From Cepaea nemoralis (lineage: Eukaryota > Mollusca > Gastropoda > Stylommatophora > Helicidae): a stretch of 64,000 nt of DNA. The notes beneath the pieces were generated by a model. That model made no database searches and was not told the DNA's origin. It saw nothing but the letters and a program-made list of their open reading frames with translations. How positions within the stretch are numbered: position 1 is the first letter of the stretch; the number at the start of each line of letters is the position of its first letter. This document shows, piece by piece, positions 34,843 through 47,999 of the stretch. The DNA lies in the NCBI GenBank assembly GCA_014155875.1, contig JACEFZ010005600.1, forward strand, positions 607,501-671,500. The letters are read 5' to 3'. A program made the position numbers and the translations under genes.

Positions 34843-36965
34843 GATAGAATAGAGTGAGAACTCTCACGACAATCGTCAGTGTCTCAATTGTGTGTAAAGT
34901 GTGGGAGTGTGTTCTTATTAATTTCAGTGATCATGTCAGGCATCATGTATGTGTCTAGATGTGAGGATGTGTGTATGGGTGTGTATGTGAGGGATAAGTG
35001 TGTGTGGGGTGTGTGGGGAATGTATGTGTGGAGGGGTTGTGTGTGGAGGATGTGTATGGGTTAATGGGTGATGTGTGGATGTGTGAAGGGATGTGTAGTC
35101 GGTGGTGGATGTACTGTGTGTGTGAGGGATATGTGTGTGTGTGTGTGTGTGGGGGGGGGGGATATTTGAGAGGATAGTTGGAAGTATGTGGGTGTTGGTG
35201 GGTTGGGAGTGGGTGTGGGTAGGGGATGTGTGTTTGGGTGGATGAATGATTGTGTAGGAGATTGTGTGGGTTGGTGGATGGTTGTGGGGGATGAGTGTGG
35301 GGGTGTCTGTGAATGGGATATGTCTGTGTGGGTGGGAGTGTGTAAGTGTGGATGGGGCAAATGTGAGTGGGTGGAGGATGTATGTGTGGGTGGTGAGGAT
35401 GTTTGTAGGTGGAGGATGTGTGAGTGGGTGGGGAGATGTGTGGGCGGGGATGTGTATGGGGAATGTATGTGGGGGATGTGTGTGTGTGGGGGATGTGTTT
35501 ATGGGTGGAGTTTTGTGTGGGAGGGGAGATGTGTGAGAGGTGGCGGATGTGTGGGATGTGCAGGTGATTGAAGGATGTATGAGAGGATGGGGTATGTGTG
35601 TTTGGCTGGGTGGTTGGGGTGTGTGTGGGTGGGAGGGTAGATGAGAGATGCATGTGTTGATGGGCGCGTGGGTGATGTGTGGGTGTGAATGGTTGATGGA
35701 TGAGTACATGTGTGGGTGGATGTGTATGAGAGATGAGTGTATGGGTGGGGGAGGTGTGTAGTTGTGAGAAGATGTGTGTGAGCGGCGGATGTGTGTGGGT
35801 GGGTATATGTGGGTGGCGGGGTGTGTGTGGGTGGGAGGTGTGTGTTTTGGGTGTTATGGGTGGGGGATATGTGTGGGCAGGTGGGGAGATGTGTTTATGG
35901 GTGGGGATGTGTGTATAGGTGGGGATGTGTAGTTGAGAGGTGGCGAATATTGGGTGGGTGAGTGGGTGTAGGTTGGCTGATGTGTTTGTGGGTGGGTGGG
36001 GGAAATTGTGAGAGTGCGGGATATGTGTGTGCATAGGTGCGGGATGTGTGGGTTGGCGGGGGTATGTGTGTGTGGTTTCTTCTTCTTCTTCTTCTTCTTC
36101 TTCTTCTTCTTCTTCTTCTTCTTCTTCTTCTTCTTCTTCTTCTTCTTCTTCTTCTTCTTCTTCTTCTTCTTCTTCTTCTTCTTCTTCTTCTTCTTCTTCT
36201 TCTTCTTCTTCTTCTTCTTCTTCTTCTTCTTCTTCTTCTTCTTCTTCTTCTTCTCTTCTTCTTCTTCTTCTTCTTCTTCTTCTTCTTCTTCTTCTTCTTC
36301 TTCTTCTTCTTCTTCTTCTTCTTCTTCTTCTTCTTCTTCTTCTTCTTCTTCTTCTTCTTCTTCTCCTTCTTCTTCTTCTTCTTCTTCTTCTTCTTCTTCT
36401 CTTCTTCTTCTTCTTCTTCTTCTTCTTCTTCTTCTTCTTCTTCTTCTTCTTCTTCTTCTTCTTCTTCTTCTTCTTCTTCTTCTTCTTCTTCTTCTTCTTC
36501 TTCTTCTTCTTCTTGGTGTGTGAGGATGTGTGTGTGGTGGGAAGATGTGTGTGGGTGGGAAATGTGTGTGGGTGGGGGATCAGTGGGTGGGTGGCGGCAT
36601 GTATGTTTGCCTGGTTCTGTGTGAGTGCGTGGAGGTATGTGTGGGTGGGTGGGGAGGTTTGGTGGGTGGGGGATGTGTTGGTGGCTGCGGGATATGAGGG
36701 TGGATGGGGGATGTGTCTCACAACATTGCAATATGCACTGTTTATGTTTACAACTTTCATTTGACAATGTTTTTTGTTTTTTTTTCTCATGTGAATGTAT
36801 CATGCGTAATATGCATTGTTTATGCTTACAAAATCCATTTGACAATGTTTTTTTCATCTATGTAAATGTAACATGCACATTTGATGAATGAAAGAAAGAT
36901 GAGTGATTGAAAGGCCGAATGTAAGACGGGCCTGCGTGCCCAATTTGTTACCCTTTTAAAATAAA

Positions 36966-36975
<10 letters not shown>
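34843..36975 (+). mobile_element. Composite LINE-tail element, copy 2
   Basis: Starts with a unique segment (CACGACAATCGTCAGTG, then CATCATGTATGTGTCTAGAT) that also begins copy 3. It is followed by 1.1 kb of G/T-rich minisatellite, a 437-bp (TTC)n tract, more G/T minisatellite, then TTGTTTATGTTTACAACTTT (a short internal duplication at 36740 and 36815) and the tail ATGTAAGACGGGCCTGCGTG, AAAATAAAG, (TTCG)n. The whole unit splits a LINE (34718-34842 and 37095-39049). His/Pro/Lys/Glu/Arg frames here are artefacts. Confidence 0.75.
36077..36514. repeat. (TTC)n, about 437 bp
   Basis: Nearly pure trinucleotide with three register shifts or substitutions (near 36255, 36365 and 36400). A polypurine-polypyrimidine mirror tract. 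It accounts for the long poly-Phe/Leu/Ser and poly-Lys/Glu/Arg frames. Confidence 0.97.
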
Positions 36976-39049
<2,074 letters not shown>

Positions 39050-39121
39050 ATATAGTAGACATACAGATAGATAAATATGTAGATAGATTAGTAGGTAGAC
39101 ATACAGATATATAAATATATA
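39050..39121. repeat. GATA satellite
   Basis: GTAGACATACAGATAGATAA units continue here between the LINE and composite copy 3. Confidence 0.85.
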
Positions 39122-40215
39122 GATTTGATTTTGATTTGATTTGATTTAACTTTATTGTAATAGGGTCACAAATTGGGCACGCAGGCCCGTCTTACATTCG
39201 GCCCTTCCAATCATTCATCTTTCATTCATCTATAGTGCATGATGCATAGGAAAAAAACATTGTCAAAAGAATATTGTAAACATAAACAATGCATATTACC
39301 ATGTTATGAAACACGTAAAATCAACTGGCGTTCAAAATGAAAATATGAAAGATGAGAATACACAAAAATATGATATAGCATGTGACATGACATGCGTGCG
39401 CTAAACACCATCTCCCTTCTTTCATACACATACACACTCACACACATGTACGCACACACACAGAGACTAACACATCCACTCTCCGCCAACCCAATCATCC
39501 CGCACTACCAACTCACACATCCCGCACCCACACACACATCTCCCCACCCACCCACACATCTACATCCACTCACAGACATCCCCCACCAACACACACCCCA
39601 CCACCCCAACATACATCACCCACACACACACACACCACCCACCCATCCACACATCCACCAAACCACCTACACTTCCCACAAACATCCACCCACAATCCCC
39701 AAAACACACATGCCACTACCCACCAACACCCACACACCCCTATCCACCAAAATATATACCCCACTTACAGATCTCCACCCATACACACATCCCCCAACCA
39801 CACATCCCTCATCCACACAAACATCCCCCATACACGCACATTCCATCTCCCGCCCCACCCCGCACACATCCCCCACACACACCTCCACAACCACACACAT
39901 CTCCCCACCAATGTACACATACCCCATAAATACACATATTCTGCACACATACCCCACACACTGATTCCCAACCGACACACACATCCCCCGACCCCTACCC
40001 CCAAACAAACCCCCACCACACACATACCCTCCACCACACAACGCCCCCCCCCACACACACACACACACCATCACTCACACACACATCCTCATTCTCAATA
40101 CCCCCCACACACCCTCACATCTAGACACATACATGATACCACACACAATCACTGACACCAACATAAACATACCCCCACACTGCACACGCACATTCACTGG
40201 CGATTATCGTGAACA
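39122..40215 (-). mobile_element. Composite LINE-tail element, copy 3
   Basis: Same structure as copy 1, on the minus strand: 5' segment (inverted at about 40110-40215, containing ATCATGTATGTGTCTAGATG and CACGATAATCGCCAGTG, both shared with copy 2), G/T-rich minisatellite (39480-40110), TTGTTTATGTTTACAATATT, tail with AAGACGGGCCTGCGTGCCC and AATAAAG, then (TTGAT)n. Shared sequence at both ends with copy 2 defines the element's limits. Confidence 0.78.
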
Positions 40216-40299
40216 TCTCATAAAAGTACAAAAAATAGAGAGAACACCGTACATATACAATTTGCAACATAAAAAATAGTGATGCTCCCAAACATCGAG

Positions 40300-40303
40300 T
40301 CAG

Positions 40304-40334
<31 letters not shown>

Positions 40335-40414
40335 GAGACACTCACTCACTCTCCCTTATTCACACTTACTAGCTCTCTCACTCTCCCTTACTCACACTCA
40401 CTCTCTCACTCTCA
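40300..40414. repeat. (CA)n and CACTCT-rich simple sequence
   Basis: GCGCGCGCACACACAC, then imperfect CTCACTCTCCCTTA units. Confidence 0.85.
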
Positions 40415-40625
40415 TAGATTAATAGGTAGACATACAGATAGACACATATATAGATAGATTAGTAGGTAGGCATACAGATAGATAAATATGTAGATAGATT
40501 AGTAGGTAGACATACAGATAGATACATATATAGAAAGATTAATAGGTAGGCATACAGATAGATTCATATATAGTTAGATTAGTAGGTAGGCATACTGATA
40601 TATAAATATATAGATAAATTATTAG
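40415..40625. repeat. GATA satellite, 40-bp units
   Basis: Five units of GATTAGTAGGTAGGCATACA GATAGATAAATATATAGATA type with point variants. Confidence 0.9.
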
Positions 40626-40632
40626 GAAGACA

Positions 40633-40981
<349 letters not shown>

Positions 40982-41081
40982 CATTATTGAAAGGTTTGAT
41001 GAAAGACACAGAAGTAAGTGACAAGTTGTGAAATATCATGATCAAAGATTTTGTGAGCAAACATATCTTCTTGTCGTTCAG

Positions 41082-41181
41082 GCAAAAGAATGAACATCCA
41101 GGTGATCAGAGATCAACAACACCTGACCAACCTGACACACGAGAAGGTGTACAACTACTACACACCGACAGTCCATCGTTT
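41082..41181 (+). CDS. Gene A exon: monooxygenase C domain strand
   Basis: 100 nt between CGTTCAG and GTGAGT. Phase 1 in, phase 2 out. It encodes KRMNIQVIRDQQHLTNLTHE and KVYNYYTPTVHRF. It follows HMHYSG in the previous exon, as in the family where the HxH strand is followed by G-x-R and a charged loop. NLT is a potential glycosylation site. The split codon TT+T gives Phe. The preceding intron is about 12 kb, mostly satellite and retroelements. Confidence 0.9.
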
Positions 41182-41424
41182 GTGAGTACCACCTGTCGTT
41201 TCAGTGCACGAAAGGCGAGCATTTCATTGATGCAAGAACAGACAGGTGTTCGTGTGTCCATCTAGTGTCGTTGTTTGGTGTGTGTCCATTCTGTGTCCGT
41301 TGTAAATATGTGTTTGGGGATACATCTTTTGAGTAAATGTGATTTGTTATTGTTAAAGGTAGATTAATTGTTTAGAGATTAATGCGCTTATAAAATGTTA
41401 TTTTCGTATGCTAAAGTTAGATTG

Positions 41425-41667
41425 TCGGCTTCGTGGCTTAGAGGTTATGACTTTTCTCCGTAATCTCGTATACTCTCGTCGGTAACGTGATGACGGTGAG
41501 AATCAGCAGTGGTTCGAATCGCATCGGTAACTTACGGGGTATGTGAGCCGGCCGCTCAGAAAGCAATGGCAAACTACTGAGCGTAATCTTGCCAAGAAAT
41601 CAACATACAGCTGAAAGATGCTGGTGTTGACAGCGAGGTCCTGTAAAGGATATGCTAAAATTTTAAA
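41425..41667 (+). mobile_element. tRNA-derived SINE with target duplication
   Basis: Box A TGGCTTAGAGG at 41434 and box B GGTTCGAATCG at 41511 form an internal Pol III promoter. A body follows with AAAGCAATGGCAAACTACTG and TTGCCAAGAAATCAACAT, then an A-rich 3' end. The 12-bp sequence AAAGTTAGATTG flanks it at 41413-41424 and 41668-41679. An inverted full-length relative lies at 61205-61437. Confidence 0.88.
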
Positions 41668-41679
41668 AAAGTTAGATTG

Positions 41680-42969
41680 CATGACTGATTTATAGATGCA
41701 TCTGTTGATTCAATGTGATTTATTTCTAAAGGTTGATTAGATATTATTTAGGAAAGATGCCACAATGGCTTCAGGTTAGATCTGTGAGTACGAGAAGCCT
41801 GAGCTGTAGAACTATAGAACATGTTATTAACATCGGTGGAAGTGGTATTGGACAGTAAACATCTTGTAGTGCCACAGACAAGGTAGCTTTACACAATATC
41901 ATTGCACAGAGGGTCAAGTCATTTAAATGATTCAGTCCATTAAGAATAATATATAGCTCTGTGACCTTCTATCGGGACAGAAGGACGATATATCGCCGCG
42001 CTAGGGTCATCGTGTTATTTCTTTTGTTTCGTGCTATCTCCAGCAATTTTAGTGCTCAGTGAACGGAAGTTTACATTACAATACTTGTTCAGTTGATTGT
42101 GTCCCATGTTTGGTCCAACCCGACTTTTTGTCTGACACTGAATCAGTTAAATATAACATGTCCGGAGCATGAACATGCTAGGAGCCCCATCACATCTGCT
42201 AGGCCTAGATGCAGGGAGGAGGAGGCGGCCAGTCTTCCCATCTGTAGGCGTCCGACCGCGCCACTGACATGATCAGCGTGGACCATCAAGCCACTGACCT
42301 CTGCCAAAAGACAAAGTATTCGTCGAATCATCATCATCAAGTGATATGCCAGCTGGCATAAGCGTTCATGACTCTCCACAGATCTTGGTCATTGGTGCTC
42401 TGGATCAACTCCTGCTGCTGATATTCCCCCATGCCACCGGCTCAATCCGTCCAGCATCATTTCTCTTGGTCTATAGCTGAATGGCGGTCTGGTGTCACCG
42501 GTGGCCCATGACCGCCTCTTAAATGTGACTATTCATGAAATCTTGGGAAGGTTATGCTGTGGTTTCCTCTTGCCTTCCACATCTGCATGGGGGTCTTTTA
42601 CCATTTCCGACTGTCAGGACAAGTGAGTGCCCTGCTCTGCTCAGCTGCAGAGTTGTTCACTTATTCCGGTGGATACTCGGGTCCCCAGAGCTGTGTTAGC
42701 CACACCGTGGTGTGTTTGCCATCATCTACCACTGGGAGGTGCAGTTGGGATTTTCCTTCCTAAAGTTATGGTCTATGGTGGCCAAATATCTCCAGTTCTT
42801 TTATTTTGCATATGTTTCTTAAAAGTTCTGGTCAAACCTTTTGGCTATATCTTTTCAGTAAACAATTTAGTAACATCTGTTGTTCTCGCACGATCACAGT
42901 AATCACACAGGCTTGAATATTCCCAATGAACAGGTTGGTCTTCAGTTGATGTTATTTCTCTATTGGCAG
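41680..42969. other. Intronic DNA of gene A, nothing assigned
   Basis: No exon, RNA gene or clear mobile element. 42140-42560 is GC-richer, with short frames on both strands lacking family motifs. Confidence 0.45.
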
Positions 42970-43156
42970 TGCCAGCGACTTTCTCTTGTACCCCGGGGAT
43001 GAGCTGCGCACCAGATGTGTCTTCGACACTCTCGTCTTCAACAAGGACCATCATCACTGGGTTCAGCGCGCGCGACGAGATGTGCCTGGGGATGATCACT
43101 TATTTCCCCAAACAGAACATGACTATGTCAACCTGTCTGGACTACCTGGGCATCAG
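42970..43156 (+). CDS. Gene A exon: CuM methionine (DEMC), with +1 slip
   Basis: 187 nt between TTGGCAG and GTACGA. It enters in phase 2 and encodes ASDFLLYPGDELRTRCVFDT. It then continues, one base out of register, as GFSARDEMCLGMITYFP and KQNMTMSTCLDYLGI. In the family the Met of EMC is the third CuM ligand (Met314 in PHM) and PGD-x-L-x-x-x-C is the strand before it. The two halves are in frames differing by one base; the GG at 43045-43046 is a simple place for an extra base. Both flanking junctions need the slip to keep phase, so a sequence error or a recent mutation is likely. Confidence 0.85.
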
Positions 43157-43465
43157 GTACGATGGCTACTGTGTGTTTGTCCTCGGGTATGACTGGATGT
43201 TCTGTGCTTATCCTCAGGTACGTGTGATTGTTGTTGTGCGTGTCCTCAGGTACGACTGGCTGCTGTGTGTTTGTCCTTAGGTTTAGTCCTCATGTAGAAG
43301 TGGCTGCTGTGTGTTTGTCCTCAGATGTGTAAATTAGCTGTGAGCTTGTCCTCAGATGTGTAAATTATATGTGAGCTTGTTCTTAGATGTGTAAATTAGC
43401 AGTGAAGTTGTCATTAGATGTGTAAATTAGCTGTGAAGTTGTCCTCAGATGTGTAAATTAGCTGT
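43157..43465. repeat. Degenerate repeat of splice-junction sequence
   Basis: Starting at the donor GTACGATGGCTACTGTGTG, units of about 40-60 bp recur with TTTGTCCTCAGGTACGACTGG, then units of 44 bp with GTCCTCAGATGTGTAAATTA. Many contain CCTCAG|GTACG or CCTCAG|ATGTG. Confidence 0.75.
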
Positions 43466-43469
43466 GTTG

Positions 43470-43660
43470 ATAGAAAGAACTCCGTGGTGGAGTGGTTAAG
43501 CCGCCTGCCTTGCGCTTCGAAGGTCATAGGGTCTATTCCGATTTTGTCATTCGGTTCACGAGTGCGCTGTTCTCGGAGACTCCTGACGGTTGTGCACTGT
43601 TCTCGGAGACTCCTGACGGTTGTGCACTGTTCTCGGGGACTCCTGACAGGTGAGGAGAAG
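43470..43660 (+). mobile_element. tRNA-derived SINE
   Basis: A tRNA-like head, TGGTGGAGTGGTTAAGCCGC, with a worn box B (GGGTCTATTCC), then CATTCGGTTCACGAGTGC. A 30-bp segment, TGTTCTCGGAGACTCCTGAC GGTTGTGCAC, is repeated three times. Same family as 51400-51640 and 55021-55253. Confidence 0.75.
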
Positions 43661-43741
43661 AATGAAGAGAAGGATACGAAGAGGAAGAATTTGGTACTTC
43701 CAACTCCTGCATATACTGATTGTAATGTGTATTGTTTACAG

Positions 43742-43941
43742 CATGTGCACCAACGAGACATGGGGAGAGTGCAAGGATCTGCCCAAGTTTGTGGAGCACA
43801 TCAAGACCACGGACGTGTACCGGGACGTGCTGGTCAACTGCCGGAGTTTTCGTGCCCTGTGTGGCTGAATGTGTGCAGGCCATCGTGAAACACATGCGAT
43901 CAGAGCCGTGCCTGCAGGGGCGTGTCTGGGAATATATTCAG
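43742..43941 (+). CDS. Gene A exon: Cys-rich tail, with +1 slip
   Basis: 200 nt between TGTTTACAG and GTTGGA. It encodes SMCTNETWGECKDLPKFVEH, IKTTDVYRDVLVNCRSF, then in the next frame VPCVAECVQAIVKHMRSEPC and LQGRVWEYIQ. Without the switch a TGA follows after RALCG. A T4 run at 43847-43850 sits exactly at the switch; three T would keep the frame open. The segment follows the copper domain and has six or more cysteines. Its function is not known to me. Confidence 0.82.
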
Positions 43942-44029
43942 GTTGGAACCGTCGTCATCGTTGTGTCTGTGTATGCATTTGTCATGTTGTGCAAATGACA
44001 TCAAACGTTAGCCTTGGAAGAATATGTCT

Positions 44030-44206
44030 GTGTATAAAGTAAATTACATGTTGGTAAGTGTTATAATGTGCAAATCTTGTACGGAAGCGAATCACAGACA
44101 GTTAGCAGACAAGTGAGGAACTATGTGAAGGCTACGGAGATGTGGTTTTATATAAGAATGATGACAGCAACATGGACAGATAGAAAGAGCGATGAAAATA
44201 TCTGTT

Positions 44207-44244
<38 letters not shown>

Positions 44245-44251
44245 ACACACG

Positions 44252-44300
<49 letters not shown>

Positions 44301-44520
44301 TGTTTACTTGCATCGAAGAGGACGGTCCACATTCTTTCGACGTGTGGTGAGAAGAGGACAGCTGGAATATGTCGTCACAACGGGAAGGCTGGAGGAGAAG
44401 AGAGTCAGGGGGAGGCAATGAGAGAAAAATCTGGACAGTTTGATATTATAGCAGAAATTATTGGCAGCTCGTAGTGCGTTCCCTTGAGGTGACATCACAC
44501 TGTGATAGTGAAAACTACTC
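44030..44520 (+). mobile_element. LINE ORF2 C-terminal fragment with microsatellites
   Basis: Plus-strand relic: RNYVKATEMWFYIRMM-type residues (GAGGAACTATGTGAAGGCTA), ATGGACAGATAGAAAGAGCG, then (CT)n(CA)n at 44212-44297, then RGQLEYVVTTGRLEEKRV. Frames are broken. Confidence 0.65.
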
Positions 44521-44675
44521 CACACACAAAATGAACACTCAATAGTAGAACGTGTCTGGACTAGAGATCAAAGCAAGCAAACGAAAACAAAAACAAACAA
44601 AAACTAGTGTGTACTGGGATGATATACTCTATATAACCTGCTAATAAAGTCTCTCAGGTTGAAGTTAGGACAGTG

Positions 44676-45700
44676 GGTGGGGGACATGTGTGGGTGAGGG
44701 ATGTGTGGGTGGGATGTGTGTGTTGTGGATGTGTGTCTGGGTGGGGATGTGTTTGTGGGTGGGTCGGAGATGTGTGTGTGGGTGGAAGGTGTGTGTGGGT
44801 GAATGGAAGATGTGTTGGTGGGTGGGGAAATGGGTGTATGGGTGGGGATGTGTGTGTTGTGGATGTGTGTATGGGTGGGGAGATGTGTGTGTGGGGATGT
44901 GTGTATGGATGGGGTGTGTGTGGGTGGGGGATGTGTTGTTAAGGGATGTGTGGTTGAGGCGTGTGTGGAGGATGTGTGGGTGGGTGAGTGTGTGTTGGGT
45001 GGGGAATGTTTGTGTGTGTGTGTGTGTATGTGTGTGGGTGCAGGATGTGTGGGTTGGTGGGGGAGATTGTGTGGGTGGGGGAATGTGTGTAAGTGGGAAT
45101 GTGTGGGTGGGTGTTACAAGTGTGTGTGTGCATTTGCGGATGTGTGGGTTGACGGGGAGATGTGTTTGTGGATGGGTGGTGTGTGCTTGGCTGGGTGGTG
45201 GAGGATATGTGAGTAGGTGAGTGTGTGTGGGTTTTGGGATGGGGTGGGAGATATGTGTAGTTGGGAGATGTGTGTAGGTCATGGGATGCGTGTGGGTTTG
45301 GGTTGTGTGGGTGGGGGATGGGTCGGTTGACGCATGTATGTGTGCCTGTGTTGTGTGTGTGTGGGTGAGTGGGGGATGCGTGTGGGTGGATGTTTGTGGA
45401 TGGTGGATGGGTGGATGGGTGGGGTCAAGTATGTGTGACCTGAGAGTGTGTGGATGGGTAGGGGATGTGTGTGTGTGTGGGGGGGGGGGATGTGTTGGGT
45501 GAGGAGTTTTTGGATGGGTGGGGGATGTGTGTCATAACATGGTAAAATGCATTGTTTATGTTTACAACATTCATTTGACAATGTTTTTTTCTATGTGAAT
45601 GTATCATGCACTATTGATAAACGAAAGATGAGTGATTGGAAGGACCGAGTGTAAGAAGGGCCAATTTGTTACCCTTTGAAAATAAAGTTTGTTCGTTCGT
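44676..45700 (+). mobile_element. Composite LINE-tail element, copy 4
   Basis: G/T-rich minisatellite (44676-45530: GGGTGGGGGATGTGTGTG type), then GCATTGTTTATGTTTACAAC, ATTCATTTGACAATGTTTTT, tail GAAAGATGAGTGATTGGAAG and ACCCTTTGAAAATAAAGTT, then (GTTC)n and (ATA)n. The 5' segment present in copies 2 and 3 is not evident, so it may be truncated. Thr/His/Pro and Gly/Val/Cys frames are artefacts. Confidence 0.75.
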
Positions 45701-45705
45701 TCTCA

Positions 45706-45799
<94 letters not shown>
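45706..45799. repeat. (ATA)n microsatellite
   Basis: About 94 bp with one GATA interruption, directly after the composite tail. Encodes only poly-Asn. Confidence 0.95.
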
Positions 45800-45801
<2 letters not shown>

Positions 45802-45959
45802 CATTACGTATAACAGTCAGCCCCCTTTTGGTAGATCAGTATATTCCACATAGCTAATAACAAGTGCCACACCACTCATTGATATTACTGAGTCGTGTAG
45901 TATTGATTGTTTTATTTTCCCCATGCCTTTATAATGCATAACTTTTATATTGTTGATGT

Positions 45960-46095
45960 TCTCAGTTAGCCTTGAATGATGTGTGAATGAAATAATATAT
46001 GAAAGAGAGTGATAGAAGGGCAGAAAGTTAGACGTTCCTGCATGCTCAATTATTAACCCTTTAGAAATAATGTTTGTTCGTTCATTCGTTCTCTA
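45960..46095 (+). mobile_element. Solo LINE-type 3' tail
   Basis: AAAGAGAGTGATAGAAGGGC, GACGTTCCTGCATGCTCAAT and TTAGAAATAATGTTTGTTCG, a diverged version of the shared tail with (GTTC)n. Confidence 0.7.
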
Positions 46096-46355
46096 AGTCC
46101 ATTCTATTTAAATATAATTAACTATAATTGCTTTATCTATCCTATGTTAACAATGCTCTTTTAGTCCACTCTGATTAGTGTGTTAACTATAACACCTATG
46201 TCTCTCCTATATAACAAGCTAATAATGCTCTCTTAGTCAACTCTTTTTAGAGTGTTAACTATTAAATCATTATCTATCCTTTAGAGCATGCGAACAATAC
46301 TCTGTTAATCAACTCTGTTAGAGTGTGAACTATGACGCCATTGTCTCTCCTACAG

Positions 46356-46466
46356 AATACGCTAACGAGTGTCCCGGATGGCCGGGAGTTTCTGAGCAGG
46401 CTCGCTTCTTGCAAGGTTGAAGTGCACTTGGCCTTGAACTCATCCCTGACACCAGATGTGGATTAA
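46356..46466 (+). CDS. Gene A last exon
   Basis: Acceptor CTCCTACAG (ends 46355). 36 codons then TAA: NTLTSVPDGREFLSRLASCK, VEVHLALNSSLTPDVD. Entry phase 0 agrees with the previous exon's ...EYIQ end. The stop is followed 51 bp later by ATTAAA, so this is the natural C-terminus. No membrane anchor is seen, consistent with secretion. Confidence 0.85.
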   Translation, partial: NTLTSVPDGREFLSRLASCKVEVHLALNSSLTPDVD

Positions 46467-46517
46467 GCAGACGTGACCCACAGCATTGGCTGACATTGAA
46501 CATTCTTGTGTCCTTCC

Positions 46518-46523
46518 ATTAAA
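46518..46523 (+). terminator. Poly(A) signal ATTAAA of gene A
   Basis: ATTAAA 51 bp after the stop codon, followed about 35-50 bp later by GTGTTGTGTGTG, a GT-rich downstream element. Together these make a normal cleavage/polyadenylation site. Confidence 0.75.
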
Positions 46524-46556
46524 GATAACATGTTTGGTGTCTTCATTTGTTTGATT

Positions 46557-46880
46557 GAGGTGTTGTGTGTGAACGTGGAAATGTGGTGTAGATGTGTGTG
46601 AATGTGGTGTAGTTGTGTGTGAACGTGGGAATGTTGTGTAGTTGTGTGTGAACGTTTATATGTGGTGTAGTTGTGTGTGAACGTGTATATGTGGTGTAGT
46701 TGTGTGTGAACGTGGGAATGTGGTGTAGTTGTGTGTGAACGTGGGAATGTGGTGTAGTTGTGTGTGAACGTGGGAATGTGGTGTAGTTGTGTGTGAACGT
46801 GGAAATGTAGTGTAGTTGTGTGTGAACGTGGGAATGTTGTGTAGTTGTGTGTGAACGTTTATATGTTGTGTAGTTGTGTT
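46557..46880. repeat. 29-bp GT-rich minisatellite after the poly(A) site
   Basis: About 11 units of GTGTGTGAACGTGGGAATGT GGTGTAGTT. It starts at the expected position of the GT-rich downstream element of gene A. Confidence 0.93.
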
Positions 46881-47019
46881 TGAAAGTGTGAATGCCGTGT
46901 ATCTGTATTCGGAAGTGTGTGACTATTCCATTGTTGAGGAAAGATAGCCAGATAACGGACCCCGTCTGCGTGTGATTGTCGTAGTTTATGGATCTGTTGC
47001 TAATTCCACATCTTGTTGA

Positions 47020-47225
47020 CCAAACGCCACCCGATGGCTGATACGAAGAATATACCTGCCACACCTTCAACTCCACTAACATGTAATGTTACATTTTCAA
47101 GACAGTGAACTGATTCTGTAGCCATGTGCCGAGTAAGAAATCTGACCTCAAGGGAAGATTTGGACCCAGGATCACGGAACCCGCCGGTGAGTGCACTAGC
47201 CACCACTCTACTTGACTCCCCCATT
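47020..47225 (-). mobile_element. tRNA-derived SINE (minus strand)
   Basis: Read on the minus strand: GAGTGGTGGCTAGTGCACTC (box A-like), then GATCCTGGGTCCAAATCTTC (box B-like), followed by a non-tRNA body. The ends are not clear. Confidence 0.55.
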
Positions 47226-47269
47226 ACATATAGAATTTACATATAGACATTACAAAACCAAACGTGTAA

Positions 47270-47620
47270 GGACACTGGCTCATAAACAACAACAAGTCTG
47301 GAAATTGAAACATGTTGGCCACGCCCATGTTTGAGAATGAGCAGTCATTGAAGGAGTGGCTCCCGGAAGACCATGTCGGGGTTGACCAAGACGACGGCGG
47401 CCACCAGACACTACAGATCTCCTGCCTATGAACATCCACGGGACAAGTTACTCGGGAAAGTAGCATCAGCGCAGTGACTGCCGGCCGGGTGATCTTGAGT
47501 TTGACTCCCTTCCAGGCAAATTGTGTAAATAGACCTGAGCTCCAATTGGGAGACAACCTAAAACTGGTACCAGGACATGGCTGGGAAGTGAAGGTGGCCA
47601 ACGTGAGAACTACCACATGA
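47270..47620 (+). mobile_element. LINE end plus SINE-like segment
   Basis: 47285-47450 resembles a LINE C-terminus in broken frames (KHVGHAHV; GGTTGACCAAGACGACGGC). 47465-47590 has a tRNA-like GCGCAGTGACTGCCGGCCGG and GAGTTTGACTCCC. Both are degraded. Confidence 0.4.
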
Positions 47621-47999
47621 CAATGGGAATACCGAATAGCCTGTGCAAATATGGGGACTGCACCATATATCCACGGCACCTGAAGGCTTGTAACTGTCCT
47701 TGACTTTTGTTAAAAGGAATTTGGGAAAGGATGGAAAGTATTTTCAGCGAGCTATGAAGACAGCAGTGCTCGGCATGTGAGTTACAACCCGATGATGATG
47801 CTGGTTGATATTAATGGCTGATTCCATTACACATAGACAGGCAAATCTATCCTGTCATGCTGAAACCATAAACACTTACTAATCAAGCTGAACAGCGAAT
47901 AAATGCTGTGGAATATTAATGTTATAGACGGGTTCAACGAATATCTTGGATACTGAAACGAACAAATGCACCGATACGGCAAGATCTGAATATTGTAGA

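Noticed and set aside
34955..36857. Frames of up to 611 codons with His/Pro/Thr and poly-Lys/Glu/Arg
   Set aside because: They read through G/T-rich minisatellite and (TTC)n tracts; the composition is fully explained by the repeats.
41425..41525. Functional tRNA gene
   Set aside because: Pol III boxes are present but no cloverleaf acceptor stem is evident, and an A-rich end with target duplication marks a SINE.
44665..45282. 205-codon Thr/His/Pro frame
   Set aside because: Complement of the G/T-rich minisatellite in composite copy 4.
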